Below, piece after piece: positions 7,044 to 15,032 of a DNA stretch of 64,000 nt. Both the position numbers and the translations under genes were made by a program. This DNA is from Arcticibacterium sp964021845 (lineage in GTDB: Bacteria; Bacteroidota; Bacteroidia; Cytophagales; Spirosomataceae): positions 1,491,924 to 1,555,923 of the forward strand of contig NZ_CAXHZC010000001.1 of assembly GCF_964021845.1 (NCBI RefSeq), written 5' to 3'. The notes under the pieces were generated by a model that saw only the letters and a program-made list of their open reading frames with translations, was not told where the DNA came from and did not search any database. Position 1 is the first letter of the stretch. Each line of letters starts with the position of its first letter.

Positions 7044-7814
7044 TTATGCCCTTAATACAAAGTTTTGCTTGGGCTGATTCTTTCTGAAGAAAACTATTCC
7101 GAGTTGGAAAAAGTCGAGGCTGATAGTCACTTCTGAATGAGCCTTTATCTCTTCCCAAGCCTGTTTCATACCTTCTGACCAGTAAATGTCATCAAAAATA
7201 AAACAGCTATTTTCATGCGATTTTTCTAGGCAGCGTTTGAAATAACGCATTGTAGGTTCATACTGATGATTGGCATCAAAAAACACAAAATCTAAGGTAG
7301 GAAGTTGGCTAGAACAATTCTGTAGCGAATCATCTATATCGCCTAAAAGTGGGGTAATATTATTTAAACCTAAGGTTTTAAAACCCTCTTTTGCTATGGT
7401 CATGGTATTAGCACAGCCTTCAAATGTATATACTTTGCCGTATTTGGTAGCTTTTGCCAGCATGGCGGTAGTTACTCCTAAAGAGGTTCCAAACTCCACC
7501 ACAGTCTTATAATCATATTTGGCAATGATTCTAGCCAAGATACTTGCCCACTTCTTTGACTTTTTAGCTGTCTTGGCTATATCTGCTACTTTTTTATGAC
7601 TTTTATTAGAGTGTTTTGAGCCAGCACCTAAATCATTAATCTTAATTTCTCTTGGGTCAGAAAGAAGTTGATTTCTTAGTCTTATAATATCGGTATCATC
7701 AAAAGGCAACGATTTGTCTTTTATAACATCACGATAAAACTCGAATAAAAAAGGAGAATGAAGACCATGCTCATTGGTAGCTTTTAAAGCATGTTTCAGA
7801 AAATCAGCAACCAT
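7044..7814 (-). CDS. Class I SAM-dependent methyltransferase
   Basis: A 256-residue Rossmann-type methyltransferase. The SAM site is seen as VVEFGTSLGVTTAMLA near residue 110 (motif I, E-x-G-x-x-x-G), the acidic end of beta 2 as VYTFEGC, motif II/III as LLGDIDDSL, and the substrate/metal-like motif LDFVFFDANHQYE near 175. This resembles O-methyltransferases of the Methyltransf_24 type, where the second Asp-rich strand can bind a metal. The N-terminus (ATNEHGLHSPFLFEFY) is typical of Bacteroidota homologues. The substrate is unknown. It abuts apaG: the start overlaps the apaG stop by one base, so the two form an operon transcribed from the apaG promoter. Confidence 0.85.
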   Translation of the reverse strand: MVADFLKHALKATNEHGLHSPFLFEFYRDVIKDKSLPFDDTDIIRLRNQLLSDPREIKINDLGAGSKHSNKSHKKVADIAKTAKKSKKWASILARIIAKYDYKTVVEFGTSLGVTTAMLAKATKYGKVYTFEGCANTMTIAKEGFKTLGLNNITPLLGDIDDSLQNCSSQLPTLDFVFFDANHQYEPTMRYFKRCLEKSHENSCFIFDDIYWSEGMKQAWEEIKAHSEVTISLDFFQLGIVFFRKNQPKQNFVLRA

Positions 7815-8200
7815 TAATTTTGAGAAAACGGTGTCATGAGATTAAACTCAGGAATATCCACTTCTATGCGTTTTCCGTCAAGCTGTCTTTCCATTAAAAA
7901 TGTACCGTACATTTTGCCCAACATGGTAGTAAGGTTACAGCCAGACACATATTTATGGTTTTGACCTGGCTCTATTATGGGCTGTACGCCAATCACACCA
8001 TCACCTTTAACTTCTCTTTTATAACCATTAGCATCCACTATATGCCAATGTCTTTTTAGAAGCTGTATAGTATACTGGCTATTGTTTTCAATAGATATTT
8101 CATAAGCAAACACAAAGTTCATCTGACGTACACTTGAGTAGTACGGTTGATACTTCGTTTTTACGCTCACTTTAATACCTTCTGTAACTGCAGTAACCAT
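7814..8200 (-). CDS. apaG: ApaG protein
   Basis: ApaG-family protein of 128 residues with the immunoglobulin-like beta sandwich: FVFAYEISIENNSQYTIQLL, HWHIVDANG, GVIGVQPIIEPGQNHKYVSG and GTFLMERQLDGKRIEVDIPEF are the typical strands. Family members have been linked to cobalt and magnesium resistance, and the same fold occurs in some F-box proteins; the molecular role is not settled. Length is normal. Upstream on the minus strand, TATTTTTG (complement of 8220-8227) is a good promoter box, within 20 bases of the start. Confidence 0.93.
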   Translation of the reverse strand: MVTAVTEGIKVSVKTKYQPYYSSVRQMNFVFAYEISIENNSQYTIQLLKRHWHIVDANGYKREVKGDGVIGVQPIIEPGQNHKYVSGCNLTTMLGKMYGTFLMERQLDGKRIEVDIPEFNLMTPFSQN

Positions 8201-8271
8201 TATTTATAATTTCTAAACACAAAAATAACTAATTTAGCTTATTCAAAAAACGTACCCAACATACCATTAGT

Positions 8272-8937
8272 ATGGATGTAAAAATAGAGAGCTCTTGGAA
8301 AGAGGTTTTAAGTAAGGAATTTAACAAAGATTACTTTGAAAATTTAATCCAATTTGTAAGACAAGAGTACGCTCAAACTCGCTGCTATCCGCCGGCAAAA
8401 CTAATCTTCAATGCTTTTGACAGCTGCCCTTTTGATGACGTAAAAGTAGTCATTTTAGGGCAAGACCCCTACCATGGTCCCAATCAAGCTCATGGGCTTT
8501 GCTTTTCTGTAAATGATGGCGTGCCTTTACCCCCTTCTTTAAAAAATATTTTCAAAGAACTAAAGGACGATATAGGAAAAGAAATTCCAGATTCTGGAAG
8601 TTTACAAGCTTGGGCTAATCAGGGTGTTTTACTTCTTAACGCTACCCTTAGTGTGAGAGCAAACCAAGCTGGTTCGCATCAAAAAAAAGGTTGGGAAAAT
8701 TTTACAGATGCTGTTATTGACCACATTAACAAAGAAAAAGAAGGTGTAGTATTTATGCTTTGGGGCAATTATGCCCAAAACAAGGGAAAACTAATTGACC
8801 AAACTAAACACTTGGTTTTAAAAGCCAGACACCCCTCCCCTTTGGCAGCCAACTTTGGCGGTTGGTTTGGTCAAAAGCACTTTTCGCAGTGTAACACCTA
8901 TCTAAAAAACTTAGATAAGCAGCCTATAGTCTGGTAG
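8272..8937 (+). CDS. ung: Uracil-DNA glycosylase, family 1
   Basis: Removes uracil from DNA as the first step of base excision repair. The water-activating motif GQDPYHG is at residues 63-69 and the DNA-intercalation loop HPSPLA near 187-192; the uracil-stacking Phe (LCFSV) and NLLN-like segment GVLLLNATLSV are also present. The length of 221 residues is normal. The gene stands alone and is divergent from apaG, with about 70 bases between them. Confidence 0.97.
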   Translation: MDVKIESSWKEVLSKEFNKDYFENLIQFVRQEYAQTRCYPPAKLIFNAFDSCPFDDVKVVILGQDPYHGPNQAHGLCFSVNDGVPLPPSLKNIFKELKDDIGKEIPDSGSLQAWANQGVLLLNATLSVRANQAGSHQKKGWENFTDAVIDHINKEKEGVVFMLWGNYAQNKGKLIDQTKHLVLKARHPSPLAANFGGWFGQKHFSQCNTYLKNLDKQPIVW

Positions 8938-9004
8938 TTAACTCCTTTCTTATTAATCTAAAACCATATTTTAATCGGTCATATCGAAAATAATGTCGAA
9001 ACAT

Positions 9005-9035
9005 TTGCGTAACCAAACGATTACGCATAGATTTG
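9005..9035 (+). promoter_or_regulatory. Promoter with ArsR-type operator
   Basis: TTG at 9005-9007, a 20-base spacer, and TAGATTTG at 9028-9035 match the Bacteroidota promoter consensus. Between the boxes lies an inverted repeat TGCGTAA (9006-9012) / TTACGCA (9021-9027) with 7-base arms and an 8-base centre. This is placed to let the ArsR protein encoded at 9059 repress its own operon. Confidence 0.75.
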
Positions 9036-9058
9036 TAACCAATTAGCTACATAAAATT

Positions 9059-9397
9059 ATGCGAAGGGACGTTTTTCAGGCCATTGCCGACCCTGTAAGA
9101 AGGGACATTATTGAATTATTGGCAGAGGAATCACTTTCGGTAAACTCAATAGCCGAGAAATTTGAAATTAGCCGACCCGCCATTTCTAAACATTTAAAGA
9201 TTTTAAAGGAATGTGAAATAATCGATTATAAAAAAGACGGCAGAGAACGGTTTTGTTACATACAAGCCAAAAACTTAATTCCTGCCTTTATGTGGATAGA
9301 GCAATACCGCAAACTATGGGAAGGCAAATTAGACTCATTTGAAAAGTACTTATACGAACTACAATCCAAAACGAAAGAGAATGGAACAACCGAGTAA
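9059..9397 (+). CDS. ArsR family transcriptional regulator
   Basis: A 112-residue winged-helix repressor: AIADPVRRDIIELL (helix 1-2), SLSVNSIAEKFEISRPAISKHLKILKE (recognition helix with the family pattern S-x-x-A-I-S-K-H-L) and the wing KKDGRERFCYIQAK. No metal-binding CxC pair is present in the recognition helix, so it is not a classical metal sensor; this subgroup is usually encoded with an SRPBCC/AHSA1 protein, as here. Its stop overlaps the next start by 17 bases. An inverted repeat in its promoter is the likely operator. Confidence 0.9.
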   Translation: MRRDVFQAIADPVRRDIIELLAEESLSVNSIAEKFEISRPAISKHLKILKECEIIDYKKDGRERFCYIQAKNLIPAFMWIEQYRKLWEGKLDSFEKYLYELQSKTKENGTTE

Positions 9398-9836
9398 TAG
9401 AACAATATCAATCAATAGAACCTTTAACGCCCCCATTGAATTGGTGTGGGAGGCATGGACACAGGCGGAGCACATTGCCAAATGGTGGAGTCCAAAGGGA
9501 ATAGAGACTAAGGTAATAGAGCACGATTTTAGTGTAGGCGGAAAATGGAAATACATTATGCCAATGCCAAACGGTCAGGAATTTACTGCAGAAGGCCAAT
9601 ACACCGAAATAGTAAAACTCAAGAAAATTATTTCATCAGCCAATTTTAGACCCATGACCGAGGGAGTGGAAATACAATCGCTCTTTAAAGAAAATGGCGA
9701 TAAAACAGACTTTACTTTTAATGTGATTCACCCTACAGAAGAATACAAAATCCAACAAGAGAAAATGGGCATAATGAACGGCTGGGGTTCTGTATTTAAC
9801 AGACTAGACGAACTATTAAAAAACACCAAACAATAA
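9381..9836 (+). CDS. SRPBCC (AHSA1-like) ligand-binding protein
   Basis: Helix-grip-fold protein of the Activator of Hsp90 ATPase-like group: ISINRTFNAPIELVWEAWTQ, HIAKWWSPKG, and FSVGGKWKYIMPMPNGQEF are the usual motifs, ending in GWGSVFNRLDELL. Members bind hydrophobic ligands; the ligand here is unknown. I chose the ATG at 9381 (151 residues), since an earlier frame start at 9339 would add 14 residues of the ArsR-overlapping region that do not fit the family. Co-transcribed with the ArsR gene upstream and the small protein downstream. Confidence 0.88.
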   Translation: MEQPSNRTISINRTFNAPIELVWEAWTQAEHIAKWWSPKGIETKVIEHDFSVGGKWKYIMPMPNGQEFTAEGQYTEIVKLKKIISSANFRPMTEGVEIQSLFKENGDKTDFTFNVIHPTEEYKIQQEKMGIMNGWGSVFNRLDELLKNTKQ

Positions 9837-9847
9837 AATATAAGAAT

Positions 9848-10084
9848 ATGAAAACAATGACCTGCAAACAGCTGGGAGGAGCGTGCGACAAAGAATTTCA
9901 CGCCGCTACATTTGATGAAATTGCCGAAATGAGCAAAGCTCATGGTACTGAAATGTTCCAAAACGGTGATAAAGTACATTTAGAAGCAATGAACAAAATG
10001 GGAGAATTGATGCAATCGCCCAATGCAATGATGGAGTGGTTTAACAATAAAAGAAAAGAGTTCGACGCCTTACCTGAAAATTAA
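9848..10084 (+). CDS. Small conserved protein, DUF1059-like
   Basis: A 78-residue soluble protein starting MKTMTCKQLGGACDKEFHA, with two Cys (C6, C13) in the spacing seen in DUF1059-like proteins, then a helical stretch (TFDEIAEMSKAHGTEMF) and AMNKMGELMQ. No function is known. It lies 11 bases after the SRPBCC gene and before a terminator, so it is the third gene of the ArsR operon. Confidence 0.7.
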   Translation: MKTMTCKQLGGACDKEFHAATFDEIAEMSKAHGTEMFQNGDKVHLEAMNKMGELMQSPNAMMEWFNNKRKEFDALPEN

Positions 10085-10113
10085 CAAACGCAGCTCCATC
10101 TTTTAACATAAAA

Positions 10114-10142
10114 AAAACGACCTCTTTTGGAGGTCGTTTTCT
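10114..10142 (+). terminator. Bidirectional terminator
   Basis: AAAACGACCTC (10114-10124) pairs with GAGGTCGTTTT (10130-10140); T run on the plus strand and A run before the stem give terminators in both directions, ending the ArsR operon and the convergent lepB operon. Confidence 0.85.
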
Positions 10143-10160
10143 GTATAAATGGTTTCAGTT

Positions 10161-11285
10161 TTACTTAATCAAACTGAATAATCTTTTCCATCTGATTTTA
10201 TTAAGGAAGGTTCCTTCCGCATCAATAGACATCCAGATAAATACTGCTTTACCTACGATATGGTCAGCAGGTACAAAGCCCCAGAAACGGCTATCGTCAG
10301 ACTCATAACGGTTATCACCCATCATGAAGTAGTAATCTTGTTTAAATGTATATTCTGTTATAGAAGAACCATCAATGTAGATTTTACCGTCTTTAACCTC
10401 CGCATTATCATTATGGTCAAAAGTGGTGATTACACCTTTATAAAGAGCAAAGTTCTTTTCGTCGTTAAGGTCTACAGTCATACCCTTTTTAGGAATAGTT
10501 ACTGGGCCAAAGTTATCTCTGTTCCAGTTCATCAATTCCGGTTTATAAGGGAAGGTTTTATAGGGTGTAGTTTCGTCACCTGCTTCTATGATATCTGGGT
10601 AGATATTAGAAATAAAATCAAGTCCATTAAGATTATCAACAGCACTTTCAGTAGCGTTTATGGCGTAATAGTATTTGCCATCTTGCGTTCCTGAGCCACG
10701 TTCTGTAACATCATACTTTTTCCAAAGATTAGGATTGATATTCGTATTACTTTCTACGGTATACCATTTTTGAAGCCCGTCTGGGTCTTCCACAGCTTTA
10801 TCGTTAACATAAACCTGAGCATCTTTAATACTTACCACATCTCCAGCTATTCCAATACACCTTTTAATATAGTTCGTTCTTAGGTCTACGGGGTATTTGT
10901 CAAAACCACCAAATTGGTCTGGTCTTTCAGGGCAACCTGGATAGTTAAAAACCACCACATCATTATTCTTTACGCTGGTAAAGCCTGGTAGTCTGTAGTT
11001 TGGTAATTGTATTGCTGTAGAATACGAAGGGATATCTGTAAACCAGATTTTTTGGTGCGTAAGAGGAACTTGTAAGATAGTTCCTGGTGTACGAGTACCG
11101 TAATGCACCTTGCTCACAAACAAGAAATCATTAACCAACAAGCTTTTTTCCATAGAGCCTGTAGGGATGGTGTATGCCTCCAAAAGCAGCCATCTTATTA
11201 AAGTGGCGGCTACTACCGCAAATAATACAGAATCAAACCATTCTCTGATTGGACCTTTCTTTTTCTTTACTTCTTCTGTTGCCAT
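10161..11285 (-). CDS. lepB: Signal peptidase I
   Basis: Membrane protease that removes signal peptides from exported proteins. One N-terminal transmembrane segment (VLFAVVAATLIRWLLLEAY) is followed by PTGSME with the catalytic Ser44; the general base is Lys141 in YIKRCIGIAGDVV; the box E motif MGDNR starts near residue 322. At 374 residues it is longer than the E. coli form because of an insert between the K box and the MGDNR box, usual in Bacteroidota. Last gene of the parA-parB-DUF5683-dapB-lepB operon, with 80 bases after dapB. Confidence 0.96.
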   Translation of the reverse strand: MATEEVKKKKGPIREWFDSVLFAVVAATLIRWLLLEAYTIPTGSMEKSLLVNDFLFVSKVHYGTRTPGTILQVPLTHQKIWFTDIPSYSTAIQLPNYRLPGFTSVKNNDVVVFNYPGCPERPDQFGGFDKYPVDLRTNYIKRCIGIAGDVVSIKDAQVYVNDKAVEDPDGLQKWYTVESNTNINPNLWKKYDVTERGSGTQDGKYYYAINATESAVDNLNGLDFISNIYPDIIEAGDETTPYKTFPYKPELMNWNRDNFGPVTIPKKGMTVDLNDEKNFALYKGVITTFDHNDNAEVKDGKIYIDGSSITEYTFKQDYYFMMGDNRYESDDSRFWGFVPADHIVGKAVFIWMSIDAEGTFLNKIRWKRLFSLIK

Positions 11286-11365
11286 TTAGCTATTAAAATT
11301 TGGGCGAAACTAATTTAATTATTTCAATAATACCTTAAAAATTGTAGGAAGGGTCAATATTGAGG

Positions 11366-12082
11366 CTAAAAACCAAGCATTTCATCCATTCCCACTACAC
11401 CTTTCTGATTTTTGACCCATTCTGCAGCTATTACTGCACCTAGTGCAAAACCCTGTCTGCTCTTGGCTTCATGCCTAATCTCAATCTCATCTACATCAGA
11501 AATATACTTGATAGTGTGCGTTCCCGGAACCTTCCCTTCACGCAAACTCCAGATAGGAACTTCGTCTGCTTTAGGAATGGCCTGATTAACCCAAGACTTT
11601 TTAGATTCATTGTTTTCCATAATGCCTTCGGCCAATGTAATGGCTGTTCCGCTAGGTGAATCTAGTTTTTCAGTATGATGAATTTCGGAGCTTGTAATTT
11701 CATATTGTGGCTGCCCATTCATCAATTTTGCTAATTGCTTATTTAGCTGAAAAAATAGGTTTACCCCTACACTATAATTACTGGCGTAAAAGAAAGTAGT
11801 ATCGTTTGCTGTGCAAAGGCTTTCAATTTCCGTTCTGTGTTCTAACCAGCCTGTAGTTCCTGAAACCGTTTTCAAACCCTTTGACATACAAAACTTCAAG
11901 TTTTCATAGGCTGATGCTGGCGAGCTAAACTCAATCACCACATCCGTATTTTCAGGACTCATCTTTTCCCTATCGGTCAAATTAGAAACATCTATTTTAA
12001 AAGAAATCTCATGGCCTCGGTCTAAAGCTATTTGCTCTATAACCTTTCCCATTTTCCCATAACCTAACAGTGCAATTTTCAT
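11366..12082 (-). CDS. dapB: 4-hydroxy-tetrahydrodipicolinate reductase
   Basis: Reduces hydroxy-tetrahydrodipicolinate with NAD(P)H in lysine and diaminopimelate synthesis. The nucleotide-binding turn is LLGYGKMGK at residues 5-13; TVSGTTGW and NYSVGVNLFF are the conserved active-site strands; SSEIHHTEKLDSPSGTA contains the catalytic His and Lys and the substrate-binding S-G-T. The length of 238 residues is at the short end but typical for the Bacteroidota form. Encoded between the DUF5683 gene and lepB. Confidence 0.96.
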   Translation of the reverse strand: MKIALLGYGKMGKVIEQIALDRGHEISFKIDVSNLTDREKMSPENTDVVIEFSSPASAYENLKFCMSKGLKTVSGTTGWLEHRTEIESLCTANDTTFFYASNYSVGVNLFFQLNKQLAKLMNGQPQYEITSSEIHHTEKLDSPSGTAITLAEGIMENNESKKSWVNQAIPKADEVPIWSLREGKVPGTHTIKYISDVDEIEIRHEAKSRQGFALGAVIAAEWVKNQKGVVGMDEMLGF

Positions 12083-12154
12083 CTTTTATATTTTCTAAAA
12101 TTCTAAAACAAACATCGTCAAACATTCCTAAGCAAACCCAAACGCGAAAGGATT

Positions 12155-12982
12155 TCATTTAAAACTAAAAGCCACTTTAACGCCAGAAGCATGCATACCG
12201 AAAGTTTCGGGCCCTGCTGGTGAAACTCGCCATGATATATCATCTGACACATCAAAAGACTTTAAATGGGCTGCCACATTAGCTTCTAAAGCAAAGAACA
12301 ACCAACCCGCAGCAAAACCTATAATAGAGGCATCTCGCCATCTTCGATACTGGTCTTTGGCAGATTTAAAAGTAGCTGTGCTAAACGCACCAACCACATC
12401 ATCGTTTTCAGTACTTTGAGCTATATAGTAGTCTTCTACAAAACCGTCAACTTCTCCATTTTGAGCCAACAAGACAAATTGGTTTCCTTCGGTATCTTGT
12501 AAGTAAAAAGTACTGTTATCGGCATCATTTGACAAGAAAAACTCAAAACCAGCAGAAGGTACAGCATTGGTAGAAGTAATGGTAGTTCCTTCATAAAAAA
12601 CCAAGCCTCTGCTAAGAAGCGTAGCACGGCTGTAGTGACCTAAATACTTTTGGTATCTTATATTATTAGTATGTGCTCCAAAATACCAACCAGCTCCTGC
12701 TGCTCCGTATACCAAACCCATTTTCCAATAATCTCTATTGGTATATTGTCCCCAACCAGGCAAAAACAACGAACGAACAAAAGCAATCTTTGGCTTTTCG
12801 TCTGGCTCATAAGGCTGAAAGCCGAATGTTTTAGCCAATGTTTTCAGAAATACTTTTGAGGTATCTTTCGACTTTAACTCCACATTTTTAACCAGTGAAT
12901 CTAATTGAATCACTGTAGAGTCTTTTTGCCCAAGGGCGGTAAAACTCAATAGAAAGAAAAATAAAAGATTAAAAGACCTCAT
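12155..12982 (-). CDS. DUF5683 domain membrane protein
   Basis: A 275-residue protein with a signal peptide (NLLFFFLLSFTALGQK) and the DUF5683 core at about 65-110, where RSLFLPGWGQYTNRDYWKMG precedes a Gly/Ala-rich membrane segment (GLVYGAAGAGWYFG); a second membrane stretch is IIGFAAGWLFFALEANVAAH near 220. The function is unknown, but the gene is regularly found between parB and dapB in Bacteroidota, as here. It may sit in the inner or outer membrane. Confidence 0.88.
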   Translation of the reverse strand: MRSFNLLFFFLLSFTALGQKDSTVIQLDSLVKNVELKSKDTSKVFLKTLAKTFGFQPYEPDEKPKIAFVRSLFLPGWGQYTNRDYWKMGLVYGAAGAGWYFGAHTNNIRYQKYLGHYSRATLLSRGLVFYEGTTITSTNAVPSAGFEFFLSNDADNSTFYLQDTEGNQFVLLAQNGEVDGFVEDYYIAQSTENDDVVGAFSTATFKSAKDQYRRWRDASIIGFAAGWLFFALEANVAAHLKSFDVSDDISWRVSPAGPETFGMHASGVKVAFSFK

Positions 12983-13016
12983 AGGGGTATAAAACGGAAT
13001 AGCAGACCATAAAATT

Positions 13017-13892
13017 CTACTTCTTTTTGAGCCTGTTTAATATTTCTTCCAATTGTTCTGTCGATTTGAACGGAATCTTAATTTCACCTTTGCTTTTTGC
13101 ATCAGACTTCACCAAAACTTTAGTTCCAAACCACGAAGCCAGGCTCTCCTGAAGGTTTAAGTGCTCATTCCTTAAGGTCGACACTTTCTTAGGTGCTTTT
13201 TCTTCTACTTCTTTTTGATTAATAGTTCTTACCCACTCCTCTATTTTTCTTACAGAAAGCTGGTCTGTCACGGCCTTTTTAAAAACCTTTGACATCATGG
13301 CCTCATCGTCTAAACCCAAAATGGCTCTAGCGTGCCCCATTGAAATAGCTTTTTCTCGCAATCCTTCCTGAACCTCCGCCGGCAACTTTAGCAAACGTAG
13401 GTAATTATTAACCGTAGAGCGTTTCTTACCTACTCTATCGCCTAGGTCTTCCAAATTTAAACTACAGTCCACCATAAGTCTTTGATAGCTCTGAGCTATC
13501 TCTATGGCGTTTAAGTTTTCTCTTTGAATATTCTCTATCAATGCCATTTCTAGCATTTGCTGACTATCCGCCGTTCTGATATAGGCAGGAATATTTTTTA
13601 AATTGGCCAGTTTAGAAGCCTGCAAACGTCGCTCTCCAGAAATCAGCTGATATTTTCCTTCAGAAATTTCTCTCACCGTAATTGGTTGAATTATTCCTTG
13701 GGTTCTAATAGAATCGGCCAACTCTTGTAAAGCCTCCTTATCAAAATGCGTTCTTGGTTGGTAAGGGTTAGTTTCAATAGCCGTCAAAGCTATATCCGTA
13801 CTGAGTACGGCTTTTTCTTCTTTCTTTTCTTCTACTTCCTTTTCAGGTAATAACGCTCCTAAACCTCTACCAAGTCCTCTTCGCTGTTTCAT
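13017..13892 (-). CDS. parB: Chromosome partitioning protein ParB
   Basis: CTP-dependent DNA clamp that loads at parS sites and helps origin segregation. The N-terminus MKQRRGLGRGLGALLPEK is the ParA-stimulating motif; the CTPase part has NPYQPRTHF and ISGERRLQASKLA; then MALIENIQRENLNAIEIAQSY and the HTH LGDRVGKKRSTVNNYLRLLKLP. The length of 291 residues is normal. The start overlaps the ParA-like gene's stop by four bases. This copy looks fully intact, in contrast to its partner. Confidence 0.96.
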   Translation of the reverse strand: MKQRRGLGRGLGALLPEKEVEEKKEEKAVLSTDIALTAIETNPYQPRTHFDKEALQELADSIRTQGIIQPITVREISEGKYQLISGERRLQASKLANLKNIPAYIRTADSQQMLEMALIENIQRENLNAIEIAQSYQRLMVDCSLNLEDLGDRVGKKRSTVNNYLRLLKLPAEVQEGLREKAISMGHARAILGLDDEAMMSKVFKKAVTDQLSVRKIEEWVRTINQKEVEEKAPKKVSTLRNEHLNLQESLASWFGTKVLVKSDAKSKGEIKIPFKSTEQLEEILNRLKKK

Positions 13893-14512
13893 CTATTTAT
13901 ATCTAAAAGGTTATTTGCTAAATTTAAATAAGTAACGGCTGCCTTCTCTGTCATTTTACTTTGAGAAAAGGTCTTAAAATCTTTTTGTCTTGCCAAATAA
14001 TAATTTCGCTGAATAGCTGGCTCAAAAACTGATGTACCAAAATACTCTGTCAAATTTAACACTGCATTTTCACTCGGTTTTGAATCCTTTCTTAGCATTA
14101 CTGGAATAATTCCCTCCAGTTCTATCTTTAACTCCGAAACTTTTTGAAAGAAAGGTTTCAAACTATTCAGACCATAATACTCTGCTTCTACAGGAACAAT
14201 TAGTTTGCTTTCTGAGCCCAACCGCTCCGTTACCTTGTCAAAACTATTTATGCTTGCATCTACCAGAATAAATTGAAACTCATCAAATTTAACAGTATCA
14301 AAAGCATCCATTTGACAAAAGCTCATAAACGGTGATATGTATATTACATCATCACTATTTTTAGGATTAAGCAAACTATTAACCCAGCTTTTATCTGTCC
14401 CTACAAGTAGGGTCTTTTTGCCCATTGCCGCAAAGCACAACGCCAAATTAAAAGCTGTGGTGGTTTTACCAGATTTGCTGGCATTATTAGAAATAATGTA
14501 TGTTTTCGCCAT
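13889..14512 (-). CDS. Degenerate ParA-like ATPase fold protein
   Basis: Occupies the parA place next to parB and shows the ParA order of segments: SKSGKTTTAFNLALCFAAMG (P-loop), KKTLLVGTDKS, FQFILVDASINSF (Walker B), LIVPVEAEYYGLNSLKPF and VFEPAIQRNYYLARQ. It departs at key points. The deviant Walker A KGGVGKTT lacks the signature Lys and both Gly (it reads NASKSGKTT), the D-x-D-P-Q after strand 2 is G-T-D-K-S, and about 30-40 residues are missing in the middle (207 versus about 250). The ATG at 14512 is preferred to one at 14551. ATP hydrolysis may be lost or changed. Confidence 0.8.
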   Translation of the reverse strand: MAKTYIISNNASKSGKTTTAFNLALCFAAMGKKTLLVGTDKSWVNSLLNPKNSDDVIYISPFMSFCQMDAFDTVKFDEFQFILVDASINSFDKVTERLGSESKLIVPVEAEYYGLNSLKPFFQKVSELKIELEGIIPVMLRKDSKPSENAVLNLTEYFGTSVFEPAIQRNYYLARQKDFKTFSQSKMTEKAAVTYLNLANNLLDINR

Positions 14513-14556
14513 AATTCTCCACAAATTTCTTCTTAAAAGATGGCATTGCAAACTTT

Positions 14557-14588
14557 TGTTCCACGATTTTTCTCACAAATGTTCCACG
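14557..14588. promoter_or_regulatory. Two parS-like half sites upstream of parAB
   Basis: The nonamer TGTTCCACG, one half of the parS-type palindrome TGTTNCACGTGNAACA, occurs at 14557-14565 and 14580-14588 as direct repeats 23 bases apart. Neither is followed by the second half. They lie 45-76 bases before the ParA-like start, a position suited to ParB binding or autoregulation. Confidence 0.45.
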
Positions 14589-15032
14589 GCCATGAATATC
14601 AGGTCAAAAGCATTTTGACATGGATAAGCTAAAACCATTTAAGTGATTAGTTTTTAGCCCGCTTTTGTATATTTCTCAAACCTATTCTTTTTTGACCAAA
14701 CTATTTTCGCTGTTAAATACTTAGTTAGAAGTAAAACTGAAAAATGTTTAAACTGAGGATTTCTAATTTAATTAGAAGCAAGCAATAGGCAAAGTGTTAG
14801 AGGCTTCTGATAGCTACTTTTGAGCCTTTAAGTTTTACAAAGAAAATCTTTGTAGAGTTTCATTGGTATCATTAAACATTTGATAAAGATTCTTGGCTTA
14901 AATCTTACTTTAAAAAGTAGCATGAGTAAAAAAAACTAAACTCTATTATAAAACGGGGCCAGAAAATTAGGACCGTAAAAATCAAAGTAATTCTTAACTT
15001 TCGTTTTTAAACTCATCAACTAAACCCTAATA
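14589..15032. other. Intergenic stretch without a gene
   Basis: About 440 AT-rich bases between divergent operons. I see no ORF of size, no RNA gene and no strong hairpin. A GTAATTCTTAACTTTCG sequence at about 14984-15003 holds a weak TAnnTTTC box that may start the hydrolase transcript. Confidence 0.4.
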
